DNA of 53,179 nt from Oscillospiraceae bacterium (GTDB lineage: Bacteria; Bacillota; Clostridia; Oscillospirales; Oscillospiraceae). The DNA is taken from assembly GCA_015067835.1 (NCBI GenBank), contig SVLS01000014.1:1-53179 (forward strand), given 5' to 3'. Below, in pieces: positions 16,484 to 25,963 of this stretch. A program made the position numbers and the translations under genes. Within the stretch, counting starts at the first letter, position 1; every line of letters begins with the position of its first letter. The notes under the pieces are model-generated. The model was not told where the DNA came from. It saw only the letters and a program-made list of their open reading frames with translations, and did not search any database.

Positions 16484-16861
16484 TTAACTTTTGCCGGGGA
16501 ATTTTTCCTTACACTTGGGGCAGGAAATCATAATTTTGCCCTTGCCGCGGGGCACACGCACCGGCTGGCGGCACTTTGGACAAGTGAAATAGCGGTGCTT
16601 CCGATCCTTAATGCGGTTCAAAAACAGTAAAAACCGCCGGTTTTCCTGATAGCGCTTGTAGGTATTCCGGGAGAATGTGCGCCAGATGGCCAGACCCATC
16701 AGTCCGTAAGAGCCGAGGGTGAGGGACAGACGAACATAGGGAAACGGAATAAACAGGGATACGAGGCACAAAACAAGTCCACCGCCAAGAATCCACATAT
16801 TCAGTTTATCGGTGCCATAGCGTCCCATCATAAAACGCTGCAGGGCTTGCTTGAAGCGCAT
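16484..16861 (-). CDS. Membrane protein with C-terminal zinc ribbon, 125 aa
   Basis: Two hydrophobic segments (about residues 22-40 and 42-62) are followed by a basic stretch. A C-terminal zinc ribbon has two CPKC knuckles (FTCPKCRQPVRVP and MISCPKCKEKFPGK). ATG at 16861 follows AAGGGG at 7 nt. No specific family is recognised. The architecture suggests a small cytoplasm-facing metal-bound domain on a membrane anchor. Confidence 0.75.
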   Translation of the reverse strand: MRFKQALQRFMMGRYGTDKLNMWILGGGLVLCLVSLFIPFPYVRLSLTLGSYGLMGLAIWRTFSRNTYKRYQENRRFLLFLNRIKDRKHRYFTCPKCRQPVRVPRGKGKIMISCPKCKEKFPGKS

Positions 16862-16957
16862 AGTATTTCCCCTTGTTTCATTTGGATTGCTATTATTATA
16901 TGCCAAATGAAGAAAAGTTGCAACAAATCAAGGGAAATGTTTACGGATTGTTTAATT

Positions 16958-17200
16958 TTAATACCGCAGACATTGGCGAATACGTGCTTCTGCTCTATGT
17001 AAGGTACGGCAGGCGGTGCTTTTGTTGACCCCCCGTTCCCGGGCGATAACGGAGATATTCTGTCCTTGAAAATAGTAGGCAAGAATTGTTTCCCGCTGCA
17101 GCGGCGTCAATTCCTGCATAATCACATTCTGAATGCGCTTCAGCTGGATATGCCGGGGCAGCTTGAGACCCCGATTGTCCTCAAAGAGTGTATTTTTCAT
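16958..17200 (-). CDS. Sigma-70 region 4-like helix-turn-helix protein, 80 aa
   Basis: A stand-alone region-4-like domain: LTPLQRETILAYYFQGQNIS, then IARERGVNKSTACRTLHRAE, the typical sigma-4 helix-turn-helix, and a basic C-terminus. There is no region 2, so it is not a complete sigma factor. Such proteins often act as phage-type or auxiliary transcription activators. AGGGGG lies 10 nt before ATG. Its first 20 nt overlap the preceding coiled-coil gene. Confidence 0.75.
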   Translation of the reverse strand: MKNTLFEDNRGLKLPRHIQLKRIQNVIMQELTPLQRETILAYYFQGQNISVIARERGVNKSTACRTLHRAEARIRQCLRY

Positions 17201-17414
17201 TGCGGTAGTACCCCCTTTCGTAATAATGGGCGGTTAAGTCCGCCAGCTCATTCATTTGGGTCAGCATCGGCGTCAGAACGGCGATGCGCCGCTGCAGATG
17301 CCAGATTTCATCTTTATCGGCTGTGGCGGCAAGCTCTTGCCGGAGCTGCCGCAGGCGCCTGCGGAGCAGCACCGCAGATGCTTCATATTCCCGGCTCATC
17401 TGTTTCAGGGTCAT
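17181..17414 (-). CDS. Small coiled-coil protein, 77 aa
   Basis: Mostly charged, predicted coiled coil (LLRRRLRQLRQELAATADKD, LQRRIAVLTPMLTQMNELAD) ending in a Tyr-rich tail (HYYERGYYRNEKYTL). AAGGAG 6 nt before ATG at 17414 sets the start. It overlaps the upstream zinc-ribbon gene by 32 nt and the downstream sigma-4-like gene by 20 nt, so the three are translationally coupled. No family recognised. Confidence 0.65.
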   Translation of the reverse strand: MTLKQMSREYEASAVLLRRRLRQLRQELAATADKDEIWHLQRRIAVLTPMLTQMNELADLTAHYYERGYYRNEKYTL

Positions 17415-17544
17415 GGTATCTCCTTTCGCACCGCAGACAGCGGCTTTGCCCGGAATATATCTCTCTGCCACAATGGGGGCAAAAGGCCACCGCCGGCTCT
17501 TCCTGCGGGTCTGTATATAAAATTTGCTGAATGGTAATGGCCAT
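17383..17544 (-). CDS. Zinc-ribbon mini-protein, 53 aa
   Basis: Residues 1-18 are an unstructured lead, then AFCPHCGREIYSGQSRCLRC gives two CxxC knuckles 13 residues apart, followed by an acidic tail. AGGAGG lies 6 nt before ATG at 17544. It is the first gene of the three-gene overlapping operon and is divergent from the XRE gene at 17715. Confidence 0.7.
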   Translation of the reverse strand: MAITIQQILYTDPQEEPAVAFCPHCGREIYSGQSRCLRCERRYHDPETDEPGI

Positions 17545-17714
17545 AAAATTCCTCCTCTTTTGTAGGCGTGAAACGAAAAATGGGTTTTCTCTTTCCGTAT
17601 TGTAGTACACACTTTGTGTAATGTCCGTCGAATTGTGTATGTTCCATTTTTCATCAGTTTTTGCCTGGTGCGGAATGGTATATTGGGGGCAAAAGAAGGG
17701 AAGTGGGGATAAAA

Positions 17715-18050
17715 ATGCTGGGTGCGAGGATTGCGGCCCTGCGGCGGGCAAAGGGCTGGAGTCAAGGGGATTTGGCGCAGATGCTGCAGGTCAGTCCCAG
17801 CGCAGTGGGAATGTACGAGCAGGGACGCAGAGAGCCGGCCGTGCAGACATTGGTGGCGATGGCGAAGCTTTTTGGCGTGTCGGTGGATTACTTATTGACC
17901 GGGTGCGGCTTTGAAGAGGATCAGGCGGTGCAAAATGCAGTGGAGCAGGTGCTAACCCAGACGGAGACACAGCTGCAAAGTCGAAAGAGTACACCTCTTT
18001 CCCGGGAGGAATTGGCGGTACTCTTTGCCGCATTGCTAATGGAGCATTAG
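17715..18050 (+). CDS. XRE-family transcriptional regulator, 111 aa
   Basis: A canonical Cro/CI helix-turn-helix at residues about 3-60 (IAALRRAKGWSQGDLAQMLQ, SPSAVGMYEQGRREPAVQTL, ending VSVDYLLTG), then a helical C-terminal half. It resembles small phage-type repressors. ATG at 17715 follows a purine-rich GTGGGG. It faces away from the zinc-ribbon/coiled-coil/sigma-4 operon and may control it. Confidence 0.85.
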   Translation: MLGARIAALRRAKGWSQGDLAQMLQVSPSAVGMYEQGRREPAVQTLVAMAKLFGVSVDYLLTGCGFEEDQAVQNAVEQVLTQTETQLQSRKSTPLSREELAVLFAALLMEH

Positions 18051-18121
18051 ATATTTTCCGGCTTTTCCTTGACGGATTTCCCAAATTGGGCTATGATAGA
18101 AAAAACGGCAAGGGGGGCTTG

Positions 18122-18610
18122 ATGAGCGTGGACGACAACAAATGGATGGGCATGGCGTTGGAGCTTGCCCGGGAAGCGGCGGCGGCAGGTGAAGTGCCGG
18201 TGGGCTGCGTTATCGTCCGCAACGGCTGTGTGGTCGGACAGGGCAGAAATCGCCGGGAGGAAGGAAAAAGTGCCCTTGCCCATGCAGAGGTGGAAGCCAT
18301 CGCCGATGCCTGCAGAAATCTGGGCGGCTGGCGGTTGTGGGACTGCACCATGTATGTCACCCTTGAGCCTTGCCCTATGTGTGCCGGGGCGGTGGTTAAT
18401 GCCCGGATTCCCCGGGTGGTATTTGGTGCATCGGATAAAAAATGCGGCGCTTGCGGCTCGGTATGTGACCTGTTTTCCATGGAATTCAATCACCGTCCTC
18501 AGGTGGAAAAGGGAATTCTGGAGGAAGAATGTGCCGCGCTGTTGACGGATTTTTTTCAGAATCTTCGGCTGGAATTGCGGGATAGACCCAAATGGCGTCG
18601 TCCGCAGTGA
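18122..18610 (+). CDS. tadA: tRNA-specific adenosine deaminase
   Basis: A 162-residue zinc deaminase that converts the wobble adenosine of tRNA-Arg to inosine. The zinc motifs are HAEVEAI (ligand His and catalytic Glu) and TLEPCPMCAGAVVNARI (two Cys ligands), and FGASDKKCGACGS matches TadA. ATG at 18122 follows AAGGGGGG at 4 nt; an earlier in-frame ATG at 18086 lacks a ribosome site. Terminator follows. Confidence 0.93.
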   Translation: MSVDDNKWMGMALELAREAAAAGEVPVGCVIVRNGCVVGQGRNRREEGKSALAHAEVEAIADACRNLGGWRLWDCTMYVTLEPCPMCAGAVVNARIPRVVFGASDKKCGACGSVCDLFSMEFNHRPQVEKGILEEECAALLTDFFQNLRLELRDRPKWRRPQ

Positions 18611-18620
18611 ATACAGACAT

Positions 18621-18654
18621 AAGGCCTGTTGCAATGTGCAACAGGCCTTTTTTA
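18621..18654 (+). terminator. Terminator of tadA
   Basis: A 13-bp stem (AAGGCCTGTTGCA/TGCAACAGGCCTT) with a 3-nt loop and a T-run. Confidence 0.92.
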
Positions 18655-18680
18655 TTTGAAAAAGGAAAGGGACGGGTTCT

Positions 18681-19652
18681 ATGGAGCATCGAAAAGAGGT
18701 ATGGACGGTGGGCATTTGCACGCTGTTGCTGGCGTTGATTTTGCGTGCCGGGCTGATTCCCGCAGGGGATCATTCTGCTCTGTCCTTTATGATGTATTTG
18801 CAAACCGGCAGATGGGTGCGCTATCCGGAAGCTGCCGCACCGCAGGTAACTCCCACACAGCCACAAACCCACCCCCTCGAGGGGGAAAAGCCCGGGGGCA
18901 TCTCCCTGACGGAAGGGGATTTGAATGTGGTTGAAGTAAACAATCTGACAGATTACGACCTGCAGGAGGCGGCGCTTCTGACTGCGCCTTTGGCGTGGAA
19001 TTTAACAGAGGGCGGACCGAAAGTGCTGATTCTGCATACCCACACCACAGAAAGCTATACCCGCCAGCCGGGAGAAATTTATGAGGAGGACAGCGATTAT
19101 CGCACCTTTAACGCGGCTTACAATATGATTTCCATCGGGAAGGAGCTGGCGCAGATACTGGAACAAGGGGGTATTTCCGTGCTCCATGACCAGACCTATC
19201 ATGATTATCCTTCCTTCAGCGGTTCTTATGCCGATGCCCGGCAGACGGTGGAAAGCTATTTGGAAGCGTATCCTTCCATACAGGTGGTAATCGACCTGCA
19301 TCGGGATGCGCTGGACTTTGAGAAAGACCCTCAGCTGACGACGATGGCGACGGTGGAGGGGCAAAAATCCGCCCAACTGATGCTGGTGGCAGGTACGGAT
19401 ACCAATGCCAGCCATCCAAATTGGAAAGAGAATCTGGCGGTTTGTATGAAATTGACGGCAGTATTGGAACAGATGCACCCGGGAATTACCCGTCCGATTC
19501 AACTGCGTCCCCAGCGGTTTAATCTGGATTTGACCGCCGGGAGCCTTTTGGTAGAGGTGGGGGCAAATGGAAATACCCATCAGGAGGCGTTGGTGGCGGT
19601 GCGGGTATTGGGAGAGGCGTTGGTGGCGATGTCTGAGGGCGTGAATCTATAA
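18681..19652 (+). CDS. spoIIP: Stage II sporulation protein P
   Basis: A 323-residue secreted or membrane-anchored amidase/endopeptidase: N-terminal helix (about residues 11-27), a Pro/Thr linker, then the SpoIIP domain with VLILHTHTTESYT (metal-site His), YNMISIGKELAQILEQGGIS, VVIDLHRDAL and LLVEVGANGNTHQEAL. With SpoIID and SpoIIM it degrades septal peptidoglycan during engulfment. The ribosome site is weak. It overlaps the convergent DUF4363 gene by 6 nt. Confidence 0.9.
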   Translation: MEHRKEVWTVGICTLLLALILRAGLIPAGDHSALSFMMYLQTGRWVRYPEAAAPQVTPTQPQTHPLEGEKPGGISLTEGDLNVVEVNNLTDYDLQEAALLTAPLAWNLTEGGPKVLILHTHTTESYTRQPGEIYEEDSDYRTFNAAYNMISIGKELAQILEQGGISVLHDQTYHDYPSFSGSYADARQTVESYLEAYPSIQVVIDLHRDALDFEKDPQLTTMATVEGQKSAQLMLVAGTDTNASHPNWKENLAVCMKLTAVLEQMHPGITRPIQLRPQRFNLDLTAGSLLVEVGANGNTHQEALVAVRVLGEALVAMSEGVNL

Positions 19653-20027
19653 GAGGGTCCACCATTTTAAATTGTGGGATTCATCAATGGCTTCTGCCAG
19701 AAGGGAAATACTGCGGCAGGTGGTTGCGAAATCTACCTGCCACTTTTTTTCTTCATAGACGGCAAGTAATGAGAAAAGTCGGTGCATTTCCTCCACCGGC
19801 TCGTGGTCGGTGGAAGCAGACCAAAAACGGCGGTAATGCTCCCATTTTTCGTGGCCTTTTTCTGCCTGACGGCTGGCTTCTGTCCAGTTTCCGGCCAATG
19901 CAAAATCGCCGGCCTGCTCCATACGAGAGGAAAAATCTCTTTGATATTGGGCGCTGAAAGCAAGCATTCCGATGCCGATGGCCAGAATGCTCAGCATAAT
20001 TCCGATGCCAATCCAAAATCGCGTCAT
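19647..20027 (-). CDS. DUF4363 family protein, 126 aa
   Basis: A short N-terminal membrane anchor (residues about 4-24) is followed by an extracytoplasmic helical domain with DFALAGNWTEASRQAEKGHE and FSLLAVYEEKKWQVDFATTC, the pattern of DUF4363. Function unknown; in Clostridia it is often next to a DUF421 (YetF) gene, as here. AAGGAGG precedes ATG at 20027. It overlaps the upstream DUF421 gene by 4 nt. Confidence 0.8.
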   Translation of the reverse strand: MTRFWIGIGIMLSILAIGIGMLAFSAQYQRDFSSRMEQAGDFALAGNWTEASRQAEKGHEKWEHYRRFWSASTDHEPVEEMHRLFSLLAVYEEKKWQVDFATTCRSISLLAEAIDESHNLKWWTLL

Positions 20028-20698
20028 ACATCCTCCTTGGGAAGCCAAAGCACGTGGCCTTTTTCATCTACGGTCAAAAGAAAAGTGTCCTTGACGGTGG
20101 TGCGGTGCTGCCGCAAAATATCCTCCACCCAGCCGGGTTTTCGGCGCGCGACGGACAGATTCTCCTTGCATAAGTGACCGTCGGAAATAATGGTAATGGG
20201 GAGGAACTGGTCCTTCGCCTGAATGCCGGCATCCTTGGCAGAGGCGGGCTGCTCCTTGGGGTAAGGAAAAACGGAAAGGTTGCCGTTTGTCTCCAAAATG
20301 GCATATTGCACCGCCCGTAAATCCAGAATGTCCTTTTCCCGCAGATGGCCGGTCAGCTCATCCAGCGTAACACGGGTTGCCCGGAGGGCGGACTGGAGAA
20401 TCTTCCCGTTTTCAATGAGGATGACAGGCTTTCCGCAAAACAGCCGGCGAATCCAAACGCTGTGCATGGAAGCGGCAGAGAGAAGCAGCTCCACGCCCAA
20501 CACTGTCAAAATAGGCACAATGCCGGAGTACAGCGGAATGCCGCTGTCCTGCATGGGAATAGATGCAAGGTTTGCCACCAGCATGGTAACGACAAATTCC
20601 GACGGCTCCATTTCGCCGATTTGCCGCTTTCCCATCATCCGGATGACTGCAATCAGCACCAGATATAGAATAATGGTGCGAAAATAAGACAAAAGCAT
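20024..20698 (-). CDS. DUF421 (YetF/YcaP) family membrane protein, 224 aa
   Basis: Three N-terminal membrane helices (GKRQIGEMEPSEFVVTMLVA is the family signature) and a cytoplasmic domain of about 140 residues with KPVILIENGKIL and VQYAILETNGNLSVF. In Bacillus, members of this family are linked to spore-envelope and membrane properties; here the role is unknown. GGAGG lies 6 nt before ATG. It is divergent from secA. Confidence 0.88.
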   Translation of the reverse strand: MLLSYFRTIILYLVLIAVIRMMGKRQIGEMEPSEFVVTMLVANLASIPMQDSGIPLYSGIVPILTVLGVELLLSAASMHSVWIRRLFCGKPVILIENGKILQSALRATRVTLDELTGHLREKDILDLRAVQYAILETNGNLSVFPYPKEQPASAKDAGIQAKDQFLPITIISDGHLCKENLSVARRKPGWVEDILRQHRTTVKDTFLLTVDEKGHVLWLPKEDV

Positions 20699-20809
20699 CC
20701 TGTTTCCTCCGTTTCTGCCGTAGTTTTCCCAGAAATGGAAGGATTATTCAGCAGGGGATTTTCTCCCGGGAAATTTACAAATAGGCTATGATTTTTCACA
20801 AGGATGTGG

Positions 20810-20815
20810 TATAAT
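20810..20815 (+). promoter_or_regulatory. Candidate -10 box of the secA promoter
   Basis: TATAAT with a TG-rich extension upstream (GTGG) lies 60 nt before the secA start. The matching -35 is poor, so the full promoter is uncertain. Nothing else is seen in 20699-20875. Confidence 0.4.
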
Positions 20816-20875
20816 GGGTAAAATTGGTTGTGAATTGCCATTTTTCAAACTAGAAAAGCGACGAGGTAGAATACA

Positions 20876-23599
20876 ATGGGCTTGATGTCTAAAATTTTTG
20901 GCACCCGTTCTCAGCGGGAATTGAAAAAAATTCAACCGCTGGTGGATAAAATTATCGCTCTGGAGGAGCCGTACGCCGCCCTCTCTGAAGAGGAGCTGCG
21001 AGGGAAGACTGCAGAGTTTAAGGCGCGTTTTGCCCAGGGAGAGAGTCTGGATGATTTGCTTCCGGAGGCTTTTGCAGCCATTCGGGAGGCTTCTTGGCGG
21101 GTTTTGGGGATGAAACCCTATCCGGTGCAGCTGATCGGCGGCATTATTTTGCATCAGGGTCGGATTGCGGAAATGAAAACCGGTGAAGGTAAGACCCTGG
21201 TTGCCATTTTGCCCTGCTATTTGAATGCCCTGAACGGACAGGGTGTTCACGTGGTTACAGTTAACGATTATCTGGCCAAGTATCAGTCCGAATGGATGGG
21301 CAAGGTCTATAAGTATATGGGCTTGACGGTGGGTCTGGTGATTCCCGGAATGACACCGGCACAGCGGCGGGAAAGCTATGCCGCGGATATTACCTACTGC
21401 ACCAACAACGAGCTGGGCTTTGACTATCTGCGGGACAATATGGCGATTTATAAGCAGGAGCTGGTACAGCGCGGTCACGCCTTTGCCATCGTGGACGAGG
21501 TGGACTCTATTTTGATTGACGAGGCCCGTACGCCGCTGATTATCTCCGGCAAGGGAGAGGAGTCCAGTAAGCTGTACGAGATGGCGGATGCCTTTGTGGC
21601 CGGTCTGCGCCGGAAGGTATTTGCCAAAACCGAGGACAAGGAAGTTCAGGACCATTACGACTGCGACTATTTTGTGGATGAAAAGAGCCGCACGGTTTCC
21701 CTGACTGCGGAAGGTATTGAAAAGGCGGAAAGATTCTTCAATGTGGAGAACCTGGCGGATCAGGAGAACACAACCCTTTCCCATCACATCAATCAGGCGA
21801 TGAAGGCCCGTGGCTTGATGCGCAAGGATATTGACTATGTTGTAAAAGATGGGGAAATCATCATTGTTGATGAATTCACCGGCCGTTTGATGTATGGCCG
21901 TCGCTATAACGAAGGTCTGCACCAGGCCATTGAAGCCAAGGAACGGGTACGGGTTGCCGGCGAAAGCAAGACCCTGGCCACCATCACCTTCCAGAATTTC
22001 TTCCGCCTGTACAGCAAGCTGTCCGGTATGACCGGCACGGCACTGACGGAAGAAGCGGAATTTGGGCAGATTTACCATCTGGATGTGGTGGAAATTCCCA
22101 CCAACCGTCCTGTGATTCGGCAGGACCACCCCGATGTGGTTTACAAAACAGAGGTGGCCAAGTACCGGGCCATTGTGGAGCAGGTCAAGGCCTGTCACAG
22201 CAAGGGGCAGCCGGTGCTGGTTGGTACGATTTCCATTGAAAAGAGCGAAATTCTCAGCAAACTGCTGAAAAAAGAGGGAATTGCGCACCATGTGCTGAAC
22301 GCAAAGTATCATGAGCAGGAAGCCCAGATTGTTGCTCAGGCCGGTAAATTTGGAGCGGTGACCATCGCTACCAATATGGCAGGCCGTGGTACGGACATTG
22401 TTTTGGGCGGTAATGCAGACTTCCTCGCCAAGAGCGAGCTGCGCAAGTCTGACCTGCCGGAGGAAATCATCGCAGAGGCGGACTCCTATGCAGAAACCAC
22501 CAATCCGGAGATTCTGGCGGTGCGGGAGCAGTACAAGCAGCTGCTGAAGAAGTTCAAGGAAGAAAATGCGGACGAGGCGGAAAAGGTAAAAGCCGCCGGC
22601 GGTCTGTTTATCATCGGCACAGAGCGGCACGAATCCCGCCGTATCGACAATCAGCTCCGCGGCCGTTCCGGCCGTCAGGGCGACCCGGGCGAAAGCCGGT
22701 TCTATCTGAGCCTGCAGGATGATTTGATGCGTCTGTTCTCCTCGGAGCGGGTGATGGCGATGATGGATGCCATGGGTCTGGACGAAAACACGCCCATTGA
22801 TGCGAAAATCCTGTCCGGTGCGGTGGAAAATGCCCAGAAGAGCGTGGAAGGACGGCATTTCCGTTCCCGTAAGAGCGTTCTGGAATACGATAATGTTATG
22901 AACACCCAGCGTGAGATTATCTACGCCCAGCGTCAAAAGGTGCTGGACGGCGAGGATCTGAGAGGCAGCATTCTTTCCATGCTGCGGGAAGTGGTGGATT
23001 CTGCGGTGTCCGATGCCATTGGAGAAAATGGCGGCGTGAATGAGGGTGCAATCAATACGATTGCTTCCTCCATTGGCTATTGCCTGCCCCACGGTTTGAA
23101 AATGCCGGAGGATGGGGATTTGGCAGAGGCTGTCTATGAAGCCGCTGTGTCCGCTTATGAGCAGAAGGAAGCCCAATACACGCCGACGGTTATGCGGGAG
23201 CTGGAGCGGGTGATTATGCTCCGGGTGGTAGACGAATACTGGATGGACAACATCGATGCAATGGACGACCTGAAGCAAGGCATCGGGCTGCGGGCATACG
23301 GTCAGCACGACCCGGTGGTTGCCTACAAGGAAGAGGGCTTTGCGATGTTTGAGGCAATGGTCGCCGCCATCCGCGAGGAGACGGTGCGCCGGCTGTTTAT
23401 TGTACAGCTGCGTGCCCAGCAGGAAGTCAAGCGCGAGAAGGTTGCCAAGGAGACCGGCACCGGCGCTGCCACCAATACAGAAGTGAAGAAGATTCCTATC
23501 CGCAACAAGGACAAAAAGGTAGGACCCAATGAGCCCTGTCCCTGTGGAAGCGGCAAGAAATATAAAAAGTGCTGTATGCAGAAGGATAAAGCAGAATAA
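20876..23599 (+). CDS. secA: Preprotein translocase ATPase SecA
   Basis: A 907-residue motor protein of the Sec pathway. Walker A is [20 protein letters not shown], Walker B is [20 protein letters not shown], and further motifs include [19 protein letters not shown]-type ATPase motifs and [20 protein letters not shown]. The C-terminus is a SEC-C zinc motif ([13 protein letters not shown]), which binds SecB or the ribosome in other bacteria. GAGG stands before ATG. It is followed by pgeF, a lipoprotein gene and comEB. Confidence 0.97.
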   Translation: MGLMSKIFGTRSQRELKKIQPLVDKIIALEEPYAALSEEELRGKTAEFKARFAQGESLDDLLPEAFAAIREASWRVLGMKPYPVQLIGGIILHQGRIAEMKTGEGKTLVAILPCYLNALNGQGVHVVTVNDYLAKYQSEWMGKVYKYMGLTVGLVIPGMTPAQRRESYAADITYCTNNELGFDYLRDNMAIYKQELVQRGHAFAIVDEVDSILIDEARTPLIISGKGEESSKLYEMADAFVAGLRRKVFAKTEDKEVQDHYDCDYFVDEKSRTVSLTAEGIEKAERFFNVENLADQENTTLSHHINQAMKARGLMRKDIDYVVKDGEIIIVDEFTGRLMYGRRYNEGLHQAIEAKERVRVAGESKTLATITFQNFFRLYSKLSGMTGTALTEEAEFGQIYHLDVVEIPTNRPVIRQDHPDVVYKTEVAKYRAIVEQVKACHSKGQPVLVGTISIEKSEILSKLLKKEGIAHHVLNAKYHEQEAQIVAQAGKFGAVTIATNMAGRGTDIVLGGNADFLAKSELRKSDLPEEIIAEADSYAETTNPEILAVREQYKQLLKKFKEENADEAEKVKAAGGLFIIGTERHESRRIDNQLRGRSGRQGDPGESRFYLSLQDDLMRLFSSERVMAMMDAMGLDENTPIDAKILSGAVENAQKSVEGRHFRSRKSVLEYDNVMNTQREIIYAQRQKVLDGEDLRGSILSMLREVVDSAVSDAIGENGGVNEGAINTIASSIGYCLPHGLKMPEDGDLAEAVYEAAVSAYEQKEAQYTPTVMRELERVIMLRVVDEYWMDNIDAMDDLKQGIGLRAYGQHDPVVAYKEEGFAMFEAMVAAIREETVRRLFIVQLRAQQEVKREKVAKETGTGAATNTEVKKIPIRNKDKKVGPNEPCPCGSGKKYKKCCMQKDKAE

Positions 23600-23633
23600 A
23601 ACCTCCCCCCGGAGGAAGGGATAAGGAGAACCA

Positions 23634-24434
23634 ATGCCACTCATCACAAAAAAGCTTGGATCATTAGAATATCTTACCGCCGGGGAAATCCGCGTACCCC
23701 ATTGCTTTACCACCCGTATGGGAGGCGTCAGCACCGGCATTTATGCAAGCCTGAACATCGGAATGCACCGGGGGGATGATGACGAAAATGTCATCAGGAA
23801 CCATCAAATACTTGCGGATGCCCTGGGATACGATATTGAAAATACGGTGATGTCCCACCAGATTCATTCGGATGTGATTCGTGTGGTGAACAAGACAGAT
23901 TGCCGGGGTCTGGATCACCATCTTTATCCGGAATGTGACGGTCTGATTACGAATGAAAAAGGGCTGGCGCTGGTGATTTTTACGGCGGACTGCACGCCGA
24001 TTTTGCTCCACGACCCAATTACCGGTGCCGTCGGTGCGGTGCATGCCGGATGGCGCGGAACGGCAATGGATATTGCCGGAAAAGCAGTGGCGGCGATGGC
24101 GGACAGCTTTGGATGCGATCCGAAAAATATCTGTGCGGCCATTGGACCCAACATCAGTGCGTGCTGCTTTGAGACCGGAGCAGAAGTGCCGCAGGCAATG
24201 CGTCAAGCCTTCGGTGAGGCCGTTGAAAAATGGATACAACCGACCGGCGAAAAATATTATGTAAACCTAAAAGAAATCAACCGTTATGCACTTGCCCGTG
24301 CAGGCGTGAAGAAAATTTCGGTCAGCGATAGCTGTACTTCCTGTCAGAATCAGCGCTTCTTTTCTCACCGTGTAACAAAGGGGGAGAGAGGCTCACAGGG
24401 AGCGATTATTGTATGTAAGGAGGAAAAGCTGTGA
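23634..24434 (+). CDS. pgeF: Peptidoglycan editing factor PgeF (YfiH/laccase-domain family)
   Basis: A 266-residue purine-nucleoside phosphorylase-like enzyme of the YfiH family. Metal or active-site motifs are VMSHQIHSDVIRVV, TADCTPILL and GAVHAGWRGTAMDIAGKAVA, and the end DSCTSCQNQRFFSHRVTKGERG is standard. In E. coli the family removes wrongly made UDP-MurNAc-L-Ser; related enzymes act on purine nucleosides. GGAG precedes ATG. The stop overlaps the next GTG start by 4 nt. Confidence 0.9.
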   Translation: MPLITKKLGSLEYLTAGEIRVPHCFTTRMGGVSTGIYASLNIGMHRGDDDENVIRNHQILADALGYDIENTVMSHQIHSDVIRVVNKTDCRGLDHHLYPECDGLITNEKGLALVIFTADCTPILLHDPITGAVGAVHAGWRGTAMDIAGKAVAAMADSFGCDPKNICAAIGPNISACCFETGAEVPQAMRQAFGEAVEKWIQPTGEKYYVNLKEINRYALARAGVKKISVSDSCTSCQNQRFFSHRVTKGERGSQGAIIVCKEEKL

Positions 24435-25936
24435 AGCGGATCATTGCCGTTTTTTTGGTGGCGTGCCTGTTGGCGGGCTGTACCACGCAAGGTGTTTATA
24501 CGCCCACCGGCGGCGGTTTTTATGAAGATCCGGCGGCTTCTGCTCCGCAACCGTCAGCACCGAAGGAGGTGCGCCTTGCCTATAACCGGGACGGCAGCTT
24601 TCAGCCGTATACATCTACGGATGTGAACAACCGGTATCTGATGCCGCTGATTTATCAGGGGCTGTTTGCCTACGATGCGGATTATCAGGCGACGCCAATT
24701 CTGTGCAAGACCTATCAGATGTCCTCGGATATGCGCACCTATACCTTTTATCTGGAAAAGGCTACCTTCTCCGACGGACAGGCCTTGACCGCCTATGATG
24801 TGGAGGCAAGCCTTCGTGCGGCAAGAAGCGGCGGCTTCTACGAAGGAAGATTTATGCACATCAAGAGCATTGATGCAACCTCCGACGGGAGTGTGGTTAT
24901 CAAGCTTGATACCCCCTGCGAGAATTTGCCGCTGCTTTTGGATATTCCCATTGTCAAGGCCGCGCAGGTCAACGATCCGATTCCATTGGGCACAGGACCG
25001 TATATTTTGGAGACCAGCAGCGACGGGAAATATTTGCGGCGGCAGCCGGCCTGGTGGTGCAATGCCACCATCCCCGTACAGGCGCAGACTATTCCGCTGT
25101 ACCACGGCACAAGCCAGCGGGAGCAGTGGGATCTATATAAGTTCTCAGGTATGAGCATGGTTTGCACCGATGCCTATGTGGACTTCCGTGGAGACTACGA
25201 ACTGTGGGAGAGCGAAAACGGGTTGTTTATGTACCTGAGCTGCAATATGAAGAGCAAGGTTTTCTCCAATGACAGCATCAGAAGCGCCCTGACCCACGCC
25301 ATCGACAGGGACAGCCTGGTGAAAAAACAATTCCGCGGGTTTGCGTTGAGTGCCACCTTGCCGGCATCGCCAGCTTTTGCTTATTACAGCACCACATTGG
25401 CGGAGCAGTTTGGATTTGACAGAGAAATTTTTGCCAAGGCTGTGGAGGAAGCACAGCTGGAAAGCAACAGCATTGTGCTTTTGGTGAATCGGGAAGACCC
25501 GATGCGTGTACGTATTGCGTTGGCGATTGCGGAAATGCTGGAAGAAGCGGGGCTGGTGGTGACCATTCCGGAGGTATCGGGGCAGGATTATATCAATGCC
25601 CTGAAGTGGGAGCAATATGACCTGTATGTGGGGCAAACAAAGCTTTCTCCCAATATGGATTTAACCGCCTTCTTTGCGGAAAACGGCAATTTGAATTTTG
25701 GCAGAATTTCAAATGTGGCGTCCTATGCTTTGTGTCTGGAGGCGCTGGCAAACGCCGGTAACTATCAAAGTCTGCACAAGCAGGTAATGGAGGATGGCAG
25801 ATTATGTCCGCTGCTGTTTTGCAGCTATGCCATCTACGGGCGCAAGGGACTGTTCCCCAATCTGTCTCCGGCGCGGGATAATATTTTCTATTACTCTCTG
25901 GGTAAGACGCTGGAAGACAGCCTGATTGCGCAGTGA
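24431..25936 (+). CDS. Lipoprotein, family 5 extracellular solute-binding protein
   Basis: A 501-residue lipoprotein: signal peptide MKRIIAVFLVACLLAGC with a lipobox Cys at 17. The rest follows the peptide/nickel-binding SBP_bac_5 pattern (MPLIYQGLFAYDADYQATPI, YTFYLEKATFSDGQALTAYD, SIRSALTHAIDRDSLVKKQF). No permease or ATPase gene is nearby, so its transporter is elsewhere. GTG at 24431 has AAGGAGG 7 nt upstream and overlaps the pgeF stop. It is a little shorter than typical OppA proteins. Confidence 0.85.
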   Translation: MKRIIAVFLVACLLAGCTTQGVYTPTGGGFYEDPAASAPQPSAPKEVRLAYNRDGSFQPYTSTDVNNRYLMPLIYQGLFAYDADYQATPILCKTYQMSSDMRTYTFYLEKATFSDGQALTAYDVEASLRAARSGGFYEGRFMHIKSIDATSDGSVVIKLDTPCENLPLLLDIPIVKAAQVNDPIPLGTGPYILETSSDGKYLRRQPAWWCNATIPVQAQTIPLYHGTSQREQWDLYKFSGMSMVCTDAYVDFRGDYELWESENGLFMYLSCNMKSKVFSNDSIRSALTHAIDRDSLVKKQFRGFALSATLPASPAFAYYSTTLAEQFGFDREIFAKAVEEAQLESNSIVLLVNREDPMRVRIALAIAEMLEEAGLVVTIPEVSGQDYINALKWEQYDLYVGQTKLSPNMDLTAFFAENGNLNFGRISNVASYALCLEALANAGNYQSLHKQVMEDGRLCPLLFCSYAIYGRKGLFPNLSPARDNIFYYSLGKTLEDSLIAQ

Positions 25937-25963
25937 GTTATCAAGGACGGGAGGTATTTTACG

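Noticed and set aside
20786..23740. 984-codon open frame antisense to secA
   Set aside because: A shadow of the GC-rich, codon-biased secA gene. It has no ribosome site, no recognisable domain, and His/Asn/Gln-rich non-native composition.
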